DNA of 64,000 nt from NCBI GenBank assembly GCA_025055115.1, contig JANWYJ010000080.1, positions 1-64,000 of the forward strand, read 5' to 3'. The stretch is from Gemmata sp. Its GTDB lineage: Bacteria; Planctomycetota; Planctomycetia; Gemmatales; Gemmataceae. The notes under the pieces were generated by a model. The model did not search any database. It was not told the DNA's origin and was given only the letters and a program-made list of their open reading frames with translations. This document shows positions 25,457 through 34,135 of the stretch, in pieces. Position numbers and translations under genes: made by a program. Each line of letters starts with the position of its first letter. Position 1 is the stretch's first letter.

Positions 25457-27046
25457 TCACCGATCTTTGAGAATCTCCCGGGCGGCATTGAGGCCGCAAG
25501 CCCCCATGACGCCGCCGCCTGGGTGAGCGGCCGCCCCACAGAGGTAAAGACCTTTGATCGGTGTTCGGTAATTGGCATAACCCAGAGCTGGCCGGAAACT
25601 GAACATACTGTGTAGGTTCATCGCGCCGTGCATGATATTTCCGCCCGTGATGCCCCACAGTCGCTCCATATCAGGCGGGGGAATCACCATGCGGTGCAAG
25701 ACACTCGACTTAAAACCTGGGGCGTATTCTTCCATGATGTCGAAGCAACGATCGGCGAATTTGTCCTTCTCCACTTCCCAACTGGTTCCCTTCAGGTGAT
25801 AGGGAGCGTATTGAATGAACATGCTGAGAATGTGCTTGCCAGGTGGGGCGAGCGAATCATCCAACGCCGTGGCCATGGTGCATTCGAGCATGGGGTTTTG
25901 TGCCCAGCGGCCATATTTGGCGTCGTCGTAGGCCCGTTCGATGTAATCAAGATCGGGGCAGATATGCATCGTGCCGTGGTGTTGCGGTCCGACTTTTCCA
26001 TCCGACGGCAGGGCTTTCCAATTGGGTGGCCGGTCGAGGGCAACGTTGATCTTCACCGTGGCCGAGGAATAGTCGATTTTTTGGATTTGCGTGACGAATT
26101 CGGGTGGTAATTCCTTGGGTTCCAATAACTTGAGGAATGTGACGTGCGCATCTGCACAACTGGCCACGCGTGTCGCGGAAAACTCCGTGCCGTCGCGCAG
26201 TGCAACGCCGCTGACGCGGCCATCGCGGACGAGGATGCGTCCCACCTCGGCATTGGTGCGAATTTCGGCTCCCTTGCTCCGTGCGGCTTCGGCAATGCTG
26301 TGAGAAATCATCCCCATACCGCCGCGAACGTATCCCCAAACACCCCGAACACCATTGCATTCGCCCATCACATGGTGAAACAGCACATACCCCGTGCCCG
26401 GGTGCGATGGTGGGGCAAACGCCCCAATGACGGCATCGGTGGCTATCGTGGCTTTCAGCTCTTGCGATTCAAACCAACGATCGAGAATCGGCCAGGCAGC
26501 TCCGGTGAGAATTTCCACCGCATCCGCAGCCACCGTGCGACCCAATTTGCGAAAAGCCCATCCGAGCTGACCGATTTTCCACAAAGAACCCAGTCCGCCG
26601 AAGGGGTCCGGAGGGGTTTGCGTCAATAGCGGTTCAAGGAAATCGGCAACACGTGTGAGCATTTCCTCGTACTTGGGGTACGCGTCCGCATCTTTCTTAG
26701 AGAATTTCGCGATTTCGCGCAGCGTCAGTGCCCGATCTGGCCCCATCATCAGGTAGCGACCATCGGGAAACGGTGTAAACGACGATGGGCTGCGGGGAAT
26801 CATCTCGAAGCCGTATTTCTTCAACTCCAGATCGCGGATGATCTCCGGACGCAACAGACTGTTGACATACGCAGCCGTCGAGACCTTGAAACCCGGCCAC
26901 ACTTCTTCGGTGATGCAGCAACCACCGATGATCTCCCGGCGTTCCAGGACCAAGACTTTGTAACCCGCACGAGCCAAGTAGGCGGCGGTGACCAATCCAT
27001 TGTGCCCGGCTCCGATAATGATGGCGTCGTAAGTGGTGCTTGGCAT
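25457..27046 (-). CDS. FAD-dependent phytoene-desaturase-like oxidoreductase
   Basis: Flavin amine oxidase/CrtI superfamily protein of 529 residues. The FAD-binding GxGxxG is in YDAIIIGAGHNGLVTAAYLARAG, followed by VLVLERREIIGGCC, the conserved mid-domain GYVRGGMGMISHSIAEAA, and the C-terminal FAD motif GLYLCGAAAHPGGGVMGACGLNAAREI. The overall form fits the crtI/PYROXD2-like branch; no carotenoid genes are beside it, so the substrate remains open. ATG 27046 has AGAGGA upstream; the frame to 27103 is longer by 19 residues. Stands alone between a spacer and the exported methyltransferase. Confidence 0.85.
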   Translation of the reverse strand: MPSTTYDAIIIGAGHNGLVTAAYLARAGYKVLVLERREIIGGCCITEEVWPGFKVSTAAYVNSLLRPEIIRDLELKKYGFEMIPRSPSSFTPFPDGRYLMMGPDRALTLREIAKFSKKDADAYPKYEEMLTRVADFLEPLLTQTPPDPFGGLGSLWKIGQLGWAFRKLGRTVAADAVEILTGAAWPILDRWFESQELKATIATDAVIGAFAPPSHPGTGYVLFHHVMGECNGVRGVWGYVRGGMGMISHSIAEAARSKGAEIRTNAEVGRILVRDGRVSGVALRDGTEFSATRVASCADAHVTFLKLLEPKELPPEFVTQIQKIDYSSATVKINVALDRPPNWKALPSDGKVGPQHHGTMHICPDLDYIERAYDDAKYGRWAQNPMLECTMATALDDSLAPPGKHILSMFIQYAPYHLKGTSWEVEKDKFADRCFDIMEEYAPGFKSSVLHRMVIPPPDMERLWGITGGNIMHGAMNLHSMFSFRPALGYANYRTPIKGLYLCGAAAHPGGGVMGACGLNAAREILKDR

Positions 27047-27169
27047 GGCGTCCTCTCTTCCCGTGTGAGGTTTGACATAGCGACTGCGCAAGAAAAAGCC
27101 CACGGAGCTATATCCGTGGGCTATCCGAGATGATCAACGGCGCGGTTACTTCTTCTTAATCGTCCGCGA

Positions 27170-27769
27170 TTACTTCTTCTTGATCGTCCACAGGTAAATA
27201 GTGTGGGTGTAGGGGCGATCCGACATCACTTCTTCTTTCTTGTCTTCTTTCCAATCGTCACCCATATCGAAGTCGTGGGACACGACACGGGCGCCATCTT
27301 TCAAGCCCTTCTGCAGAATGGGTTTGAGTTTACGATTGATATCGGGCAAAAGATAAAGTGTGACCACATCGACATCTTTGAGGTCTTCCGGCTGGAGTTT
27401 CAGGACATCCCCCTGCTTGAAGGTCAGCGATTGGGCCTGTTCGGGGGTGAGGCGTTTTTCATCGAGGGCCTTTTTGAGATTGGCTTGGCAATCTTTGATA
27501 CGTTCAGGGTCGAGGTCAATGCCCACGCCCCGTTTGGCTTTGAATTTCTCCACCGCAGTGATCACAATCCGACCATCGCCACAACCCAGATCGTAGACCA
27601 CATCCCCCTCTTTCACATTCGCCAGCTTGAGCATGGCCTCCACAACCACCGGTTTTGTCGGCACATACGGTACATCCAGACGCGGTTTGTCGTCGGCTGC
27701 CGCCGGCCGCGTCAGGACAATCCCGACCAACAGCGCGATCGTAATCGTTGCCCCAACAATTGTGCGCAT
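27170..27769 (-). CDS. Exported SAM-dependent methyltransferase-like protein
   Basis: 199 residues. A signal peptide (MRTIVGATITIALLVGIVLTRPAAAD) precedes a Rossmann methyltransferase core: DVVYDLGCGDGRIVITAVEKF with the SAM motif I, GVGIDLDPERIKDC, FKQGDVLKL and DVVTLYLLPDINRKL. The LPDINR (post-I/IV) motif resembles bacterial proteins of the Dot1-like or PrmA-type class. ATG 27769 follows AGGAG at about 9 nt; the upstream frame to 27832 would hide the signal peptide. Secretion of a methyltransferase is unusual since SAM is cytoplasmic, so the signal peptide may be a membrane anchor instead. Confidence 0.75.
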   Translation of the reverse strand: MRTIVGATITIALLVGIVLTRPAAADDKPRLDVPYVPTKPVVVEAMLKLANVKEGDVVYDLGCGDGRIVITAVEKFKAKRGVGIDLDPERIKDCQANLKKALDEKRLTPEQAQSLTFKQGDVLKLQPEDLKDVDVVTLYLLPDINRKLKPILQKGLKDGARVVSHDFDMGDDWKEDKKEEVMSDRPYTHTIYLWTIKKK

Positions 27770-27856
27770 GATGCTAACTCCTGTAAGTGTGGACCACTGG
27801 TGGGTTGCAGCGTACCAAGGCCGATTATGCACGCCCCAGAGCCGTTGTGAAGAGGC

Positions 27857-28795
27857 TTAATGATGAATTCTTGTGTTGAGCAATTCCACGTAGACGGCCA
27901 GCAGCCGCTGGCGCAGCGGCTGAGCCTGCGTGGCTAAGCCCCGTTGCAGCTCGATATAGCATTCGCGTCCTTCGCGAGTTTCGATGGGGATTGGCTCGAA
28001 ACCATAGGCCCGTAAGTCGTAGGGGCTGGCCCGCATATCCAGCTGCCGAGCCGCGACTGCCAATTCGAAGGCGTCGGCGAGTAATTCGGCGGGGCAGAAA
28101 GGAGCGATCTTGTAGGCCAAACGGTACAGGTCCATATTGGCATGGACGCAACCGGGCTGATCGTAGTCGACAGTGGTCGCTCGGGTCAGCGGCCAACGAT
28201 TGCGGGGAACGGCCGCTGGGGTAAAAAACCGGAACGCATCGTAATGTGTACAACGTAACACCTGCGCTTCCACGACAGCGTCGATCTCCTTCCGCGACAA
28301 GCGGAGGGGGACCGAGCTATGGCGAACCTGCTCACTGCGATACACCATCGCCCATTCATGGAGTCCCAAACACGAGAACGAAGGTTCCCGCTTCAGAACC
28401 GCGTCGAGATACTGCACCGCCCACTGTAAATAGGGAACACGGTGTTCAGGAAATGTACTGGCTGGAAGAAGCAGTCCACCATCATCAGGGACAAATTCCT
28501 TCCAACCGAGATCGGAATGAGTCGCCCCTTCGAGCCAGACGTTGAATCCAGGTGTCCATCGCAGCAGATGCGCTGGGCGAAACGAGTAATATTCAAACAA
28601 GAAATCGTACACCGGATGCTTCTGATGATGAGCCATCCGCCGAACCCGATCTTCCGCCCACGGGGCCATCCGAGCCTGGTAGGCCTGCCGGGCCAAAAGC
28701 CAATCTTTTTGAAAAATTCGCTGGATTTTGGAAATTGATTGCGCAGAATTGGATAAGATTATTGCTTCTGGTGCAATCGGCATAATCGCCACCAT
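27857..28795 (-). CDS. Protein of the '3-methyladenine DNA glycosylase'-labelled family
   Basis: 312 residues with no signal peptide. Strong family-like landmarks are KHPVYDFLFEYYSFRPAHLLRWTPGFNVWLEG, CLGLHEWAMVYRSEQVRHSSVPLRL, LRCTHYDAFRFFTPAAVPRNRWPLTR, DQPGCVHANMDLYRLAYKI and the closing LDMRASPYDLRAYGFEPIPIETREG. I recall these motifs from actinobacterial proteins annotated as 3-methyladenine DNA glycosylase. They are unlike AlkA or Tag, and I see no helix-hairpin-helix, so the annotation may be inherited rather than proven. ATG 28795 has GAGGA just upstream. Divergent from the chemosensory operon with 71 bp between. Confidence 0.7.
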   Translation of the reverse strand: MVAIMPIAPEAIILSNSAQSISKIQRIFQKDWLLARQAYQARMAPWAEDRVRRMAHHQKHPVYDFLFEYYSFRPAHLLRWTPGFNVWLEGATHSDLGWKEFVPDDGGLLLPASTFPEHRVPYLQWAVQYLDAVLKREPSFSCLGLHEWAMVYRSEQVRHSSVPLRLSRKEIDAVVEAQVLRCTHYDAFRFFTPAAVPRNRWPLTRATTVDYDQPGCVHANMDLYRLAYKIAPFCPAELLADAFELAVAARQLDMRASPYDLRAYGFEPIPIETREGRECYIELQRGLATQAQPLRQRLLAVYVELLNTRIHH

Positions 28796-28866
28796 TACTT
28801 CCTCGGAGCCGTTACATTCCGAATTGCTGACTTTTCTTTCTCATCTTTTCGGTTTGTAATAGGTTC

Positions 28867-30027
28867 ATGCTCGACTCGCAAACGGTCAAGGTTCTTTTAG
28901 TTGACGACCAACCTATGGTCGGCGAGACGGTTCGGCGCATGCTCGCCGACGAAGCGGATGTCGAATTCCGCTACTGTCCAGACCCGGCGTTGGCCCTCGA
29001 TACGGCCAACGAATTCCGGCCAACGGTCATTTTGCAAGATTTGGTCATGCCGGAAATCGACGGCTTACAGCTCGTCCGATATTTTCGGGCCAATCCCAGT
29101 ACGCGGCAGACGCCCTTGGTCGTCTTGTCGAGCAAGGAAGAACCGGTTGTGAAGGCCAAGGCGTTTGCCTTGGGAGCCAATGACTATTTGGTGAAACTGC
29201 CGGATAAGCTCGAAGTGGTCGCTCGAGTGCGCTATCACTCCCGCGGCTACATCAACCTGCTGGAGCGGAACGAGGCCTATCGGCAACTGGCCGAAACGCA
29301 ACGGGAAATGGCCGCCGAATTAGCGCAGGCGGCGCGGTATGTCCGCTCGCTCTTACCAGCGCCTCTGACCAGCGGCCCGGTGTCGATTCGCTGGAAATTT
29401 GTACCTTCGACCCAGCTAGCCGGCGACATGTTCGGGTATCACTGGATCGATTCTGAACATCTGGCGATCTACCTGCTCGATGTCAGCGGCCATGGAGTCG
29501 GCTCGGCGCTATTGGCGGTTTCGGCGGCTAACGTCATATCCTTCACCGGAATGCCGGATGTGGACATGCGCAACCCCGGCGCGGTCATCACCCGGCTCAA
29601 TGATATGTTCCCAATGGATCGCCAAGACGGCAAATACTTTACCATCTGGTATGGGGTTTACACCCCCACCAGCCGCACTTTGGACTATTGCAACGCGGGC
29701 CACCCCCCGGCTCTGCTCCAGGCCGCCGGGGAATTGTGCCAATTAACGGCCGACGCCCCAGCCGTCGGTATGGTGCCGGAGCTTCCTTACGATAGCCAAC
29801 GCCAGACGGTTCCCGAAGGCTCGCGGTTGTTGGTATTCAGCGACGGCATCTTTGAAATTGAGCAAACCAATGGCATCATGTGGCCCTTCGAGGAGTTCCT
29901 GGCCCGCATGCGTCAGGAACTCTCGCACGACGACGACCTGATCGAACGGCATTGGCAGTTTGTTCAACAACTGCACGGAAAAGAGACTTTAGCGGACGAT
30001 TTCTCGATGCTCGACGTGCGCTTCTAA
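28867..30027 (+). CDS. WspR-type receiver fused to SpoIIE/PP2C phosphatase
   Basis: 386 residues. Residues 1-125 are a response regulator receiver with acidic D13/D14, phospho-acceptor D58 and K110. Stretches such as PTVILQDLVMP, LSSKEEPVVK, GANDYLVKLPD and VRYHSR closely resemble the receiver of pseudomonad WspR. A coiled linker (ERNEAYRQLAETQREMAAEL) leads to a SpoIIE-type PPM phosphatase, residues 165-386, with every metal-binding motif: AGDMFG (D187), LLDVSGHG (D205), CNAGHPP, FSDG (D326) and ADDFS (D377, D378). Hence phosphorylation by the downstream kinase probably controls a serine/threonine phosphatase rather than a diguanylate cyclase. First gene of the operon. Confidence 0.95.
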   Translation: MLDSQTVKVLLVDDQPMVGETVRRMLADEADVEFRYCPDPALALDTANEFRPTVILQDLVMPEIDGLQLVRYFRANPSTRQTPLVVLSSKEEPVVKAKAFALGANDYLVKLPDKLEVVARVRYHSRGYINLLERNEAYRQLAETQREMAAELAQAARYVRSLLPAPLTSGPVSIRWKFVPSTQLAGDMFGYHWIDSEHLAIYLLDVSGHGVGSALLAVSAANVISFTGMPDVDMRNPGAVITRLNDMFPMDRQDGKYFTIWYGVYTPTSRTLDYCNAGHPPALLQAAGELCQLTADAPAVGMVPELPYDSQRQTVPEGSRLLVFSDGIFEIEQTNGIMWPFEEFLARMRQELSHDDDLIERHWQFVQQLHGKETLADDFSMLDVRF

Positions 30028-30156
30028 ACGCTTATACCGAAGAGGCCAGCGACGTAAGCTCGGGAAGATGACCGGTTGGCGAGAAGGTTCTGGACGGATC
30101 GTTACGAGCCGTTAGTATCGCTGATGCCGATACCTGCTCCCCCATGGCTCGCAACC

Positions 30157-31809
30157 ATGTTTCAGCTCAGAAATCTGACCCTGCGAACGAAACTCTATAC
30201 CCTGCTCATCACGTACACCGTGGTGATGGGCGCGATCATTGGTGTACGGGCTTATATCATCGCGCGCCATAGCATTGGCGGACCGGTGTATCGCGAGTTG
30301 AGCGCGCGCAAGGAGTTGGTCAACGAAATGCTTCCGCCGCCGCTGTTGATCGGCCGGCCGTACCTGTCACTGTTAGAGATTCACACGGCTGAACGACCGG
30401 ACGCGATCAGCCGGGCTAGGGTCGCCTTTGAAGATTACGAAACGCAATACCTGATGCGCCGCGACTATTGGTTTGGCCGCTTAGAGCGCGACCACCCCAC
30501 GCGGCAGGCCTTGGAGCTGGCTGATAAAAAAGCCAGCCGTTTCTTTGAAATCGCCAAAACCCGCTACCTGCCCAATGCCCACAGTAACGACCCGGCCCGC
30601 AAAAAACTGGCCGATGAAGCCTTGGCCGAAATCAAAGAGGTCTATCGCGAGCAAAGCCAACTGATCCAGGAAGCCGGGCGAAAGGAAGAAGCCGCGACGG
30701 CCGCCGCGGAGGACGAGCTGGCTCGCAGCATTGCCAGTTGGCAGAACATCACCCTCGTCTTTACCGTTCTGGCTCTTGTCCTTTTCTGTTTTTTCGGCTG
30801 GATTATTATTCGGAGCATCACGCAATCGGCGTCGCTGCTGTTGGAACGCATCCGACAAATGGCCAGTGGCGAGGCCGACCTGACAGCACGGCTGGCGGTC
30901 GAGGGGAAGGATGAAATGGCCCAACTTGCCGCCGGGATCAATGCTCTCATTGCCAAAGTCCAGGGGATTGTGGTCAAGGTTCGCGAATCGAGTTTACAAC
31001 TGCTGTCGACTGCGGCCCAAATCGCCATGACAGCCCGCAATCAAGAGCAAACCGTCAACAACCTCAGTGCCTCTACAACCCAAGTGGCCGCCAGTGTGCG
31101 GGAGGTTTCCGCCACCAGCAAAGACCTCTCAGGCACGATGAATGAAGTCAGTGAAAGTGCACGCCACGCGGCTGAATTGGCCACGACCGGCCGCGACAAC
31201 ACCACGAAAATGGCCAATGAAATGAAACAGTTGGTCGAATCGACCACCAGCGTATCCAACAAATTGGGCATGATTCGCGAAAAGGCCGATAGCATCAACG
31301 CGGTCGTCACAACGATCACAAAGGTTGCGGATCAAACCAATCTGTTGTCGATCAATGCCGCGATTGAGGCCGAAAAAGCGGGTGAGTACGGGCGGGGATT
31401 CCTGGTCGTAGCGCGCGAAATCCGCCGCTTGGCGGACCAAACCGCGGTGGCGACCCTCGACATTGAAACCATGGTTCGCCAAATGCAAGATGCCGTGTCC
31501 GCCGGCGTGATGCAAATGGACAAGTTTGCCGACGAGGTCCGCTCCGGAGTCGCTCAAGTCACCCGCTTGAATCAGATGACCTGGGAGATTATCAACGAGG
31601 TACAAAATCTCAGTAGCCGGTTTCAGTTGGTCAACGATGGCATGCGCAACCAAGCCGCCGGGGCGCAGCAGATCAATGACGCGATGACACAGATTGCCGA
31701 AGCCACCCGGCGTTCGGCGCAGTCGATTCAGGAATTTGAACGCGCGACCTCGGCCCTGCGTGAAGCGGTGGAAGGCTTAAACCAAGAAATCGCCCAGTTC
31801 AAAGCCTAA
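30157..31809 (+). CDS. WspA-like methyl-accepting chemotaxis receptor
   Basis: About 550 residues. Two transmembrane segments ([18 protein letters not shown] and [17 protein letters not shown]) flank a helical periplasmic sensor domain with the [21 protein letters not shown] motif. HAMP follows, then a long coiled signalling domain whose tip is [40 protein letters not shown]; this tip and the following [18 protein letters not shown] match WspA closely. The start is uncertain: ATG 30157 gives a conventional N-terminus, ATG 30124 and TTG 30076 are in frame upstream. Stop is 12 bp before the next gene. The first TM should be near residues 10-30. Confidence 0.93.
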   Translation: MFQLRNLTLRTKLYTLLITYTVVMGAIIGVRAYIIARHSIGGPVYRELSARKELVNEMLPPPLLIGRPYLSLLEIHTAERPDAISRARVAFEDYETQYLMRRDYWFGRLERDHPTRQALELADKKASRFFEIAKTRYLPNAHSNDPARKKLADEALAEIKEVYREQSQLIQEAGRKEEAATAAAEDELARSIASWQNITLVFTVLALVLFCFFGWIIIRSITQSASLLLERIRQMASGEADLTARLAVEGKDEMAQLAAGINALIAKVQGIVVKVRESSLQLLSTAAQIAMTARNQEQTVNNLSASTTQVAASVREVSATSKDLSGTMNEVSESARHAAELATTGRDNTTKMANEMKQLVESTTSVSNKLGMIREKADSINAVVTTITKVADQTNLLSINAAIEAEKAGEYGRGFLVVAREIRRLADQTAVATLDIETMVRQMQDAVSAGVMQMDKFADEVRSGVAQVTRLNQMTWEIINEVQNLSSRFQLVNDGMRNQAAGAQQINDAMTQIAEATRRSAQSIQEFERATSALREAVEGLNQEIAQFKA

Positions 31810-31821
31810 ACAGGCCGACGT

Positions 31822-32283
31822 ATGCTCGGTTTGGTATTCCAAGTGGGGGCCGATAAAGTGGCCGTCGATGTCCGGCGGGTGCGGGAGGTGATTCCGCGGG
31901 TCCGCCTGACGGTCATTCATGGGGCACCGCCGTGGATTGCCGGAGTTTTCATCTATCGCGGACGTGTCGTCCCGGTGGTTGATCTCCACGAGTTGGCGGG
32001 GGTCGGGGCATGCCCGGCACTTCTCAGTAGCCGGATCATCCTCTTCCCCTACCCCCTCGATGTTCCCGAGGCACTGGTGGGTTTATTGGCCACTCAAGTG
32101 GCTGAAATCCGCCCTATCAAGCCAGGCGTGGCCCAACCGATTCCGGGTCCGCCCGGCCGCCCCAGCTTAGGACCAGCGTTGGCCGATGGCGAAGGGATTT
32201 TGCGCTTACTGGACCCCGATTGGCTCCTCGCCCAAGTCGCCCAAGGGGCCGGCGGCCTGATTGAAATGGAACATCAGCCGTGA
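31822..32283 (+). CDS. CheW-like coupling protein, WspB position
   Basis: 153 residues forming a single CheW domain (LGLVFQVGADKVAVDVRRVREVIPRV, IAGVFIYRGRVVPVVDLHELAG). It links receptors to the CheA-type kinase encoded three genes downstream. The gene follows the receptor by 12 bp, and its TGA overlaps the GTG start of the methyltransferase gene (GTGA). It occupies the same place as wspB in Pseudomonas, and a second CheW (WspD position) is present, so this operon keeps the paired-coupler arrangement. Confidence 0.92.
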   Translation: MLGLVFQVGADKVAVDVRRVREVIPRVRLTVIHGAPPWIAGVFIYRGRVVPVVDLHELAGVGACPALLSSRIILFPYPLDVPEALVGLLATQVAEIRPIKPGVAQPIPGPPGRPSLGPALADGEGILRLLDPDWLLAQVAQGAGGLIEMEHQP

Positions 32284-33470
32284 ATTTTCGCTCCATCGAA
32301 GCGATTGTTCGCGACCAGCTAGGGCTGGACCCTGCCAGCCTCGGCCCGCCTTTTGTCGAACGGGCGGTCGAAGCCCGCATGGCCGCCTGCGCCCTTGATG
32401 ACCTGACTGATTACGCCAGCCGGCTGAAAAGCGACCCGCGCGAACGCGACGCCCTGGCCGCCGAATTGGTGGTCCCAGAAACCTGGTTTTTCCGCGGCGG
32501 CTACCCATTATTCAGCCGCTTGGCTGGTATCGTGGCCGAACGCCTTCATCATCTCGGCTCGGCTCCACCGGCCCGGGTATTGAGCATCCCCTGCAGCACT
32601 GGCGAAGAGCCGTATTCCCTGGCGATCGCCTTGCATGAGCGCTTCATTCAGAGTGATCAGGTGCACATCGACGCGGTCGATGTCTCGCAACGCGCCTTGG
32701 ACAAAGCGCGGCTTGCCCGCTATGGGTCATTCTCCTTCCGCGAAGCCAATCCCGAACTCCGCACCCTCTACTTTCTGCCCCATCACGACCTGTGGGAATT
32801 GCTCCCTCACCTGCGGGCGTATGTCCACTTCCACCACGGCAACCTCACCGACCCCCGGCTGTTGGCCGGCGAACGCCCCTACGATCTGATTATCTGCCGG
32901 AATTTATTCATCTACCTGACGCCCGAAGCACGGCAGCAGGCCCTCTTCAACCTGGAACGGCTGCTGACGACTGATGGGCGATTGTGTTTGACCGCGGCGG
33001 AGGCCGACCGACTACCCACGGATCGTTTTGTCCGCGATGGACCCACCGAAATGGGTATCTATCGGCGCCTGGACCGCGCGTATCGCGTCGATATTTCTCA
33101 ACCAACCCCGCTACCCAGCGATGAGAGAATGATTCCCACACCGGTTGTTCCACCTGCCGACAAGACTTTACAAACTGCCCGATCACTGGCCGACGCTGGG
33201 CACCTCGAACAGGCGCGTCGGCTGTGCGAAGAATTACTGGCTCAGACCCCCACCGATGCCGACACCCTGGCTCTCTTGGGCGTGATCCATTTGGCACTCG
33301 GCCAGACCGAAACAGCTTTCGATCTTTTCCGCAAAACGCTGTACCTGATGCCCGATCATGTCGAGGCTTTGTCACACATGCTGGCATTGTGTGAACGCAA
33401 AGGCGACCGGGACCGTGCTGCTGTGCTGCGTCGCCGCCTGCAGAACGCCACGCCTGGAGAAACGCCATGA
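32280..33470 (+). CDS. CheR-type methyltransferase with TPR tail, WspC position
   Basis: 396 residues. Residues 1-270 are a CheR protein methyltransferase: an N-terminal helical part, ETWFFRGGYPLF, SAM-binding VLSIPCSTGEEPYSLAIAL, and DLIICRNLFIYLTPEARQQAL. A C-terminal 100 residues form tetratricopeptide repeats (AGHLEQARRLCEELLAQTPTDADTLALLGVIHLALGQTETAFDLFRKTLYLMPDHVEAL). WspC of pseudomonads has the same CheR-TPR layout. Expected to methylate glutamates of the receptor. Start GTG 32280 overlaps the previous stop; the end overlaps the next ATG (ATGA). Confidence 0.95.
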   Translation: MNFRSIEAIVRDQLGLDPASLGPPFVERAVEARMAACALDDLTDYASRLKSDPRERDALAAELVVPETWFFRGGYPLFSRLAGIVAERLHHLGSAPPARVLSIPCSTGEEPYSLAIALHERFIQSDQVHIDAVDVSQRALDKARLARYGSFSFREANPELRTLYFLPHHDLWELLPHLRAYVHFHHGNLTDPRLLAGERPYDLIICRNLFIYLTPEARQQALFNLERLLTTDGRLCLTAAEADRLPTDRFVRDGPTEMGIYRRLDRAYRVDISQPTPLPSDERMIPTPVVPPADKTLQTARSLADAGHLEQARRLCEELLAQTPTDADTLALLGVIHLALGQTETAFDLFRKTLYLMPDHVEALSHMLALCERKGDRDRAAVLRRRLQNATPGETP

Positions 33471-34135
33471 GCCGGTCGCCACTCCCCGTTTTGACCACCG
33501 ACAGTTCATGTTGGAAAACCATCGGTATCCGCGGCGATCGCTCGTGCCCCGAACTGTCCACGTACATCCATTGCAACAATTGCCCTGTATTTGCCGCTGC
33601 GGGTCGGCGCTTCCTCGATGCTCCTTCCCCTCCCGGGTATGTCGATGAATGGACAGCCCGCTTGGCGATCCCGGAAGAAGAGATCGACGGAGACATTATC
33701 AGTGTACTGGTGTTTCGCGTAGGTCCCGAGTGGCTGGCCTTACCGGTCGCCACATTGACGGAAGTCACACGTCCGCGCCGGGTGCACCGCATCCCCCACC
33801 GCGGTGGTATCCTCGCTGGCTTGGTGAATATCCGCGGGGAATTGCTGTTGTGCGTTCACCTCCATCTTTTGCTGGGTATCGAGGGAGACCCTCACCCCAA
33901 TCACGAGCAGCAGCGCTTGGTCGTCATCCAGCGCGACCCGGACACTTGGGTTTTCCAAGCCGATGCCGTTGATCAGGTTCACCGCGTCACGCTGCAAAAC
34001 CTCCTCCCCCCTGCCCCAACACTCGACCGCGCCCACGCCAAATTGACCCGCGGTGTCTTCTCGGACCAATCCCGATCGGTGGGTTTACTCGACGAAACTC
34101 GGCTCTTCCCAACTCTCCGGGAGCGGCTGCGATGA
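33467..34135 (+). CDS. CheW-like coupling protein with Cys-rich N-terminus, WspD position
   Basis: 222 residues. The C-terminal half is CheW (VLVFRVGPEWLALPVATLTEVTRPRRVHRIPHRGG, LVNIRGELLLCVHL). The N-terminal 75 residues have the conserved segment SCPELSTYIHCNNCPVFAAAGRRFL, three Cys and a His that recall WspD of pseudomonads and could bind metal. ATG 33467 overlaps the preceding TGA, and its TGA overlaps the start of the kinase gene, so the four genes from wspB to wspE form an overlapping chain. Confidence 0.93.
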   Translation: MSRSPLPVLTTDSSCWKTIGIRGDRSCPELSTYIHCNNCPVFAAAGRRFLDAPSPPGYVDEWTARLAIPEEEIDGDIISVLVFRVGPEWLALPVATLTEVTRPRRVHRIPHRGGILAGLVNIRGELLLCVHLHLLLGIEGDPHPNHEQQRLVVIQRDPDTWVFQADAVDQVHRVTLQNLLPPAPTLDRAHAKLTRGVFSDQSRSVGLLDETRLFPTLRERLR

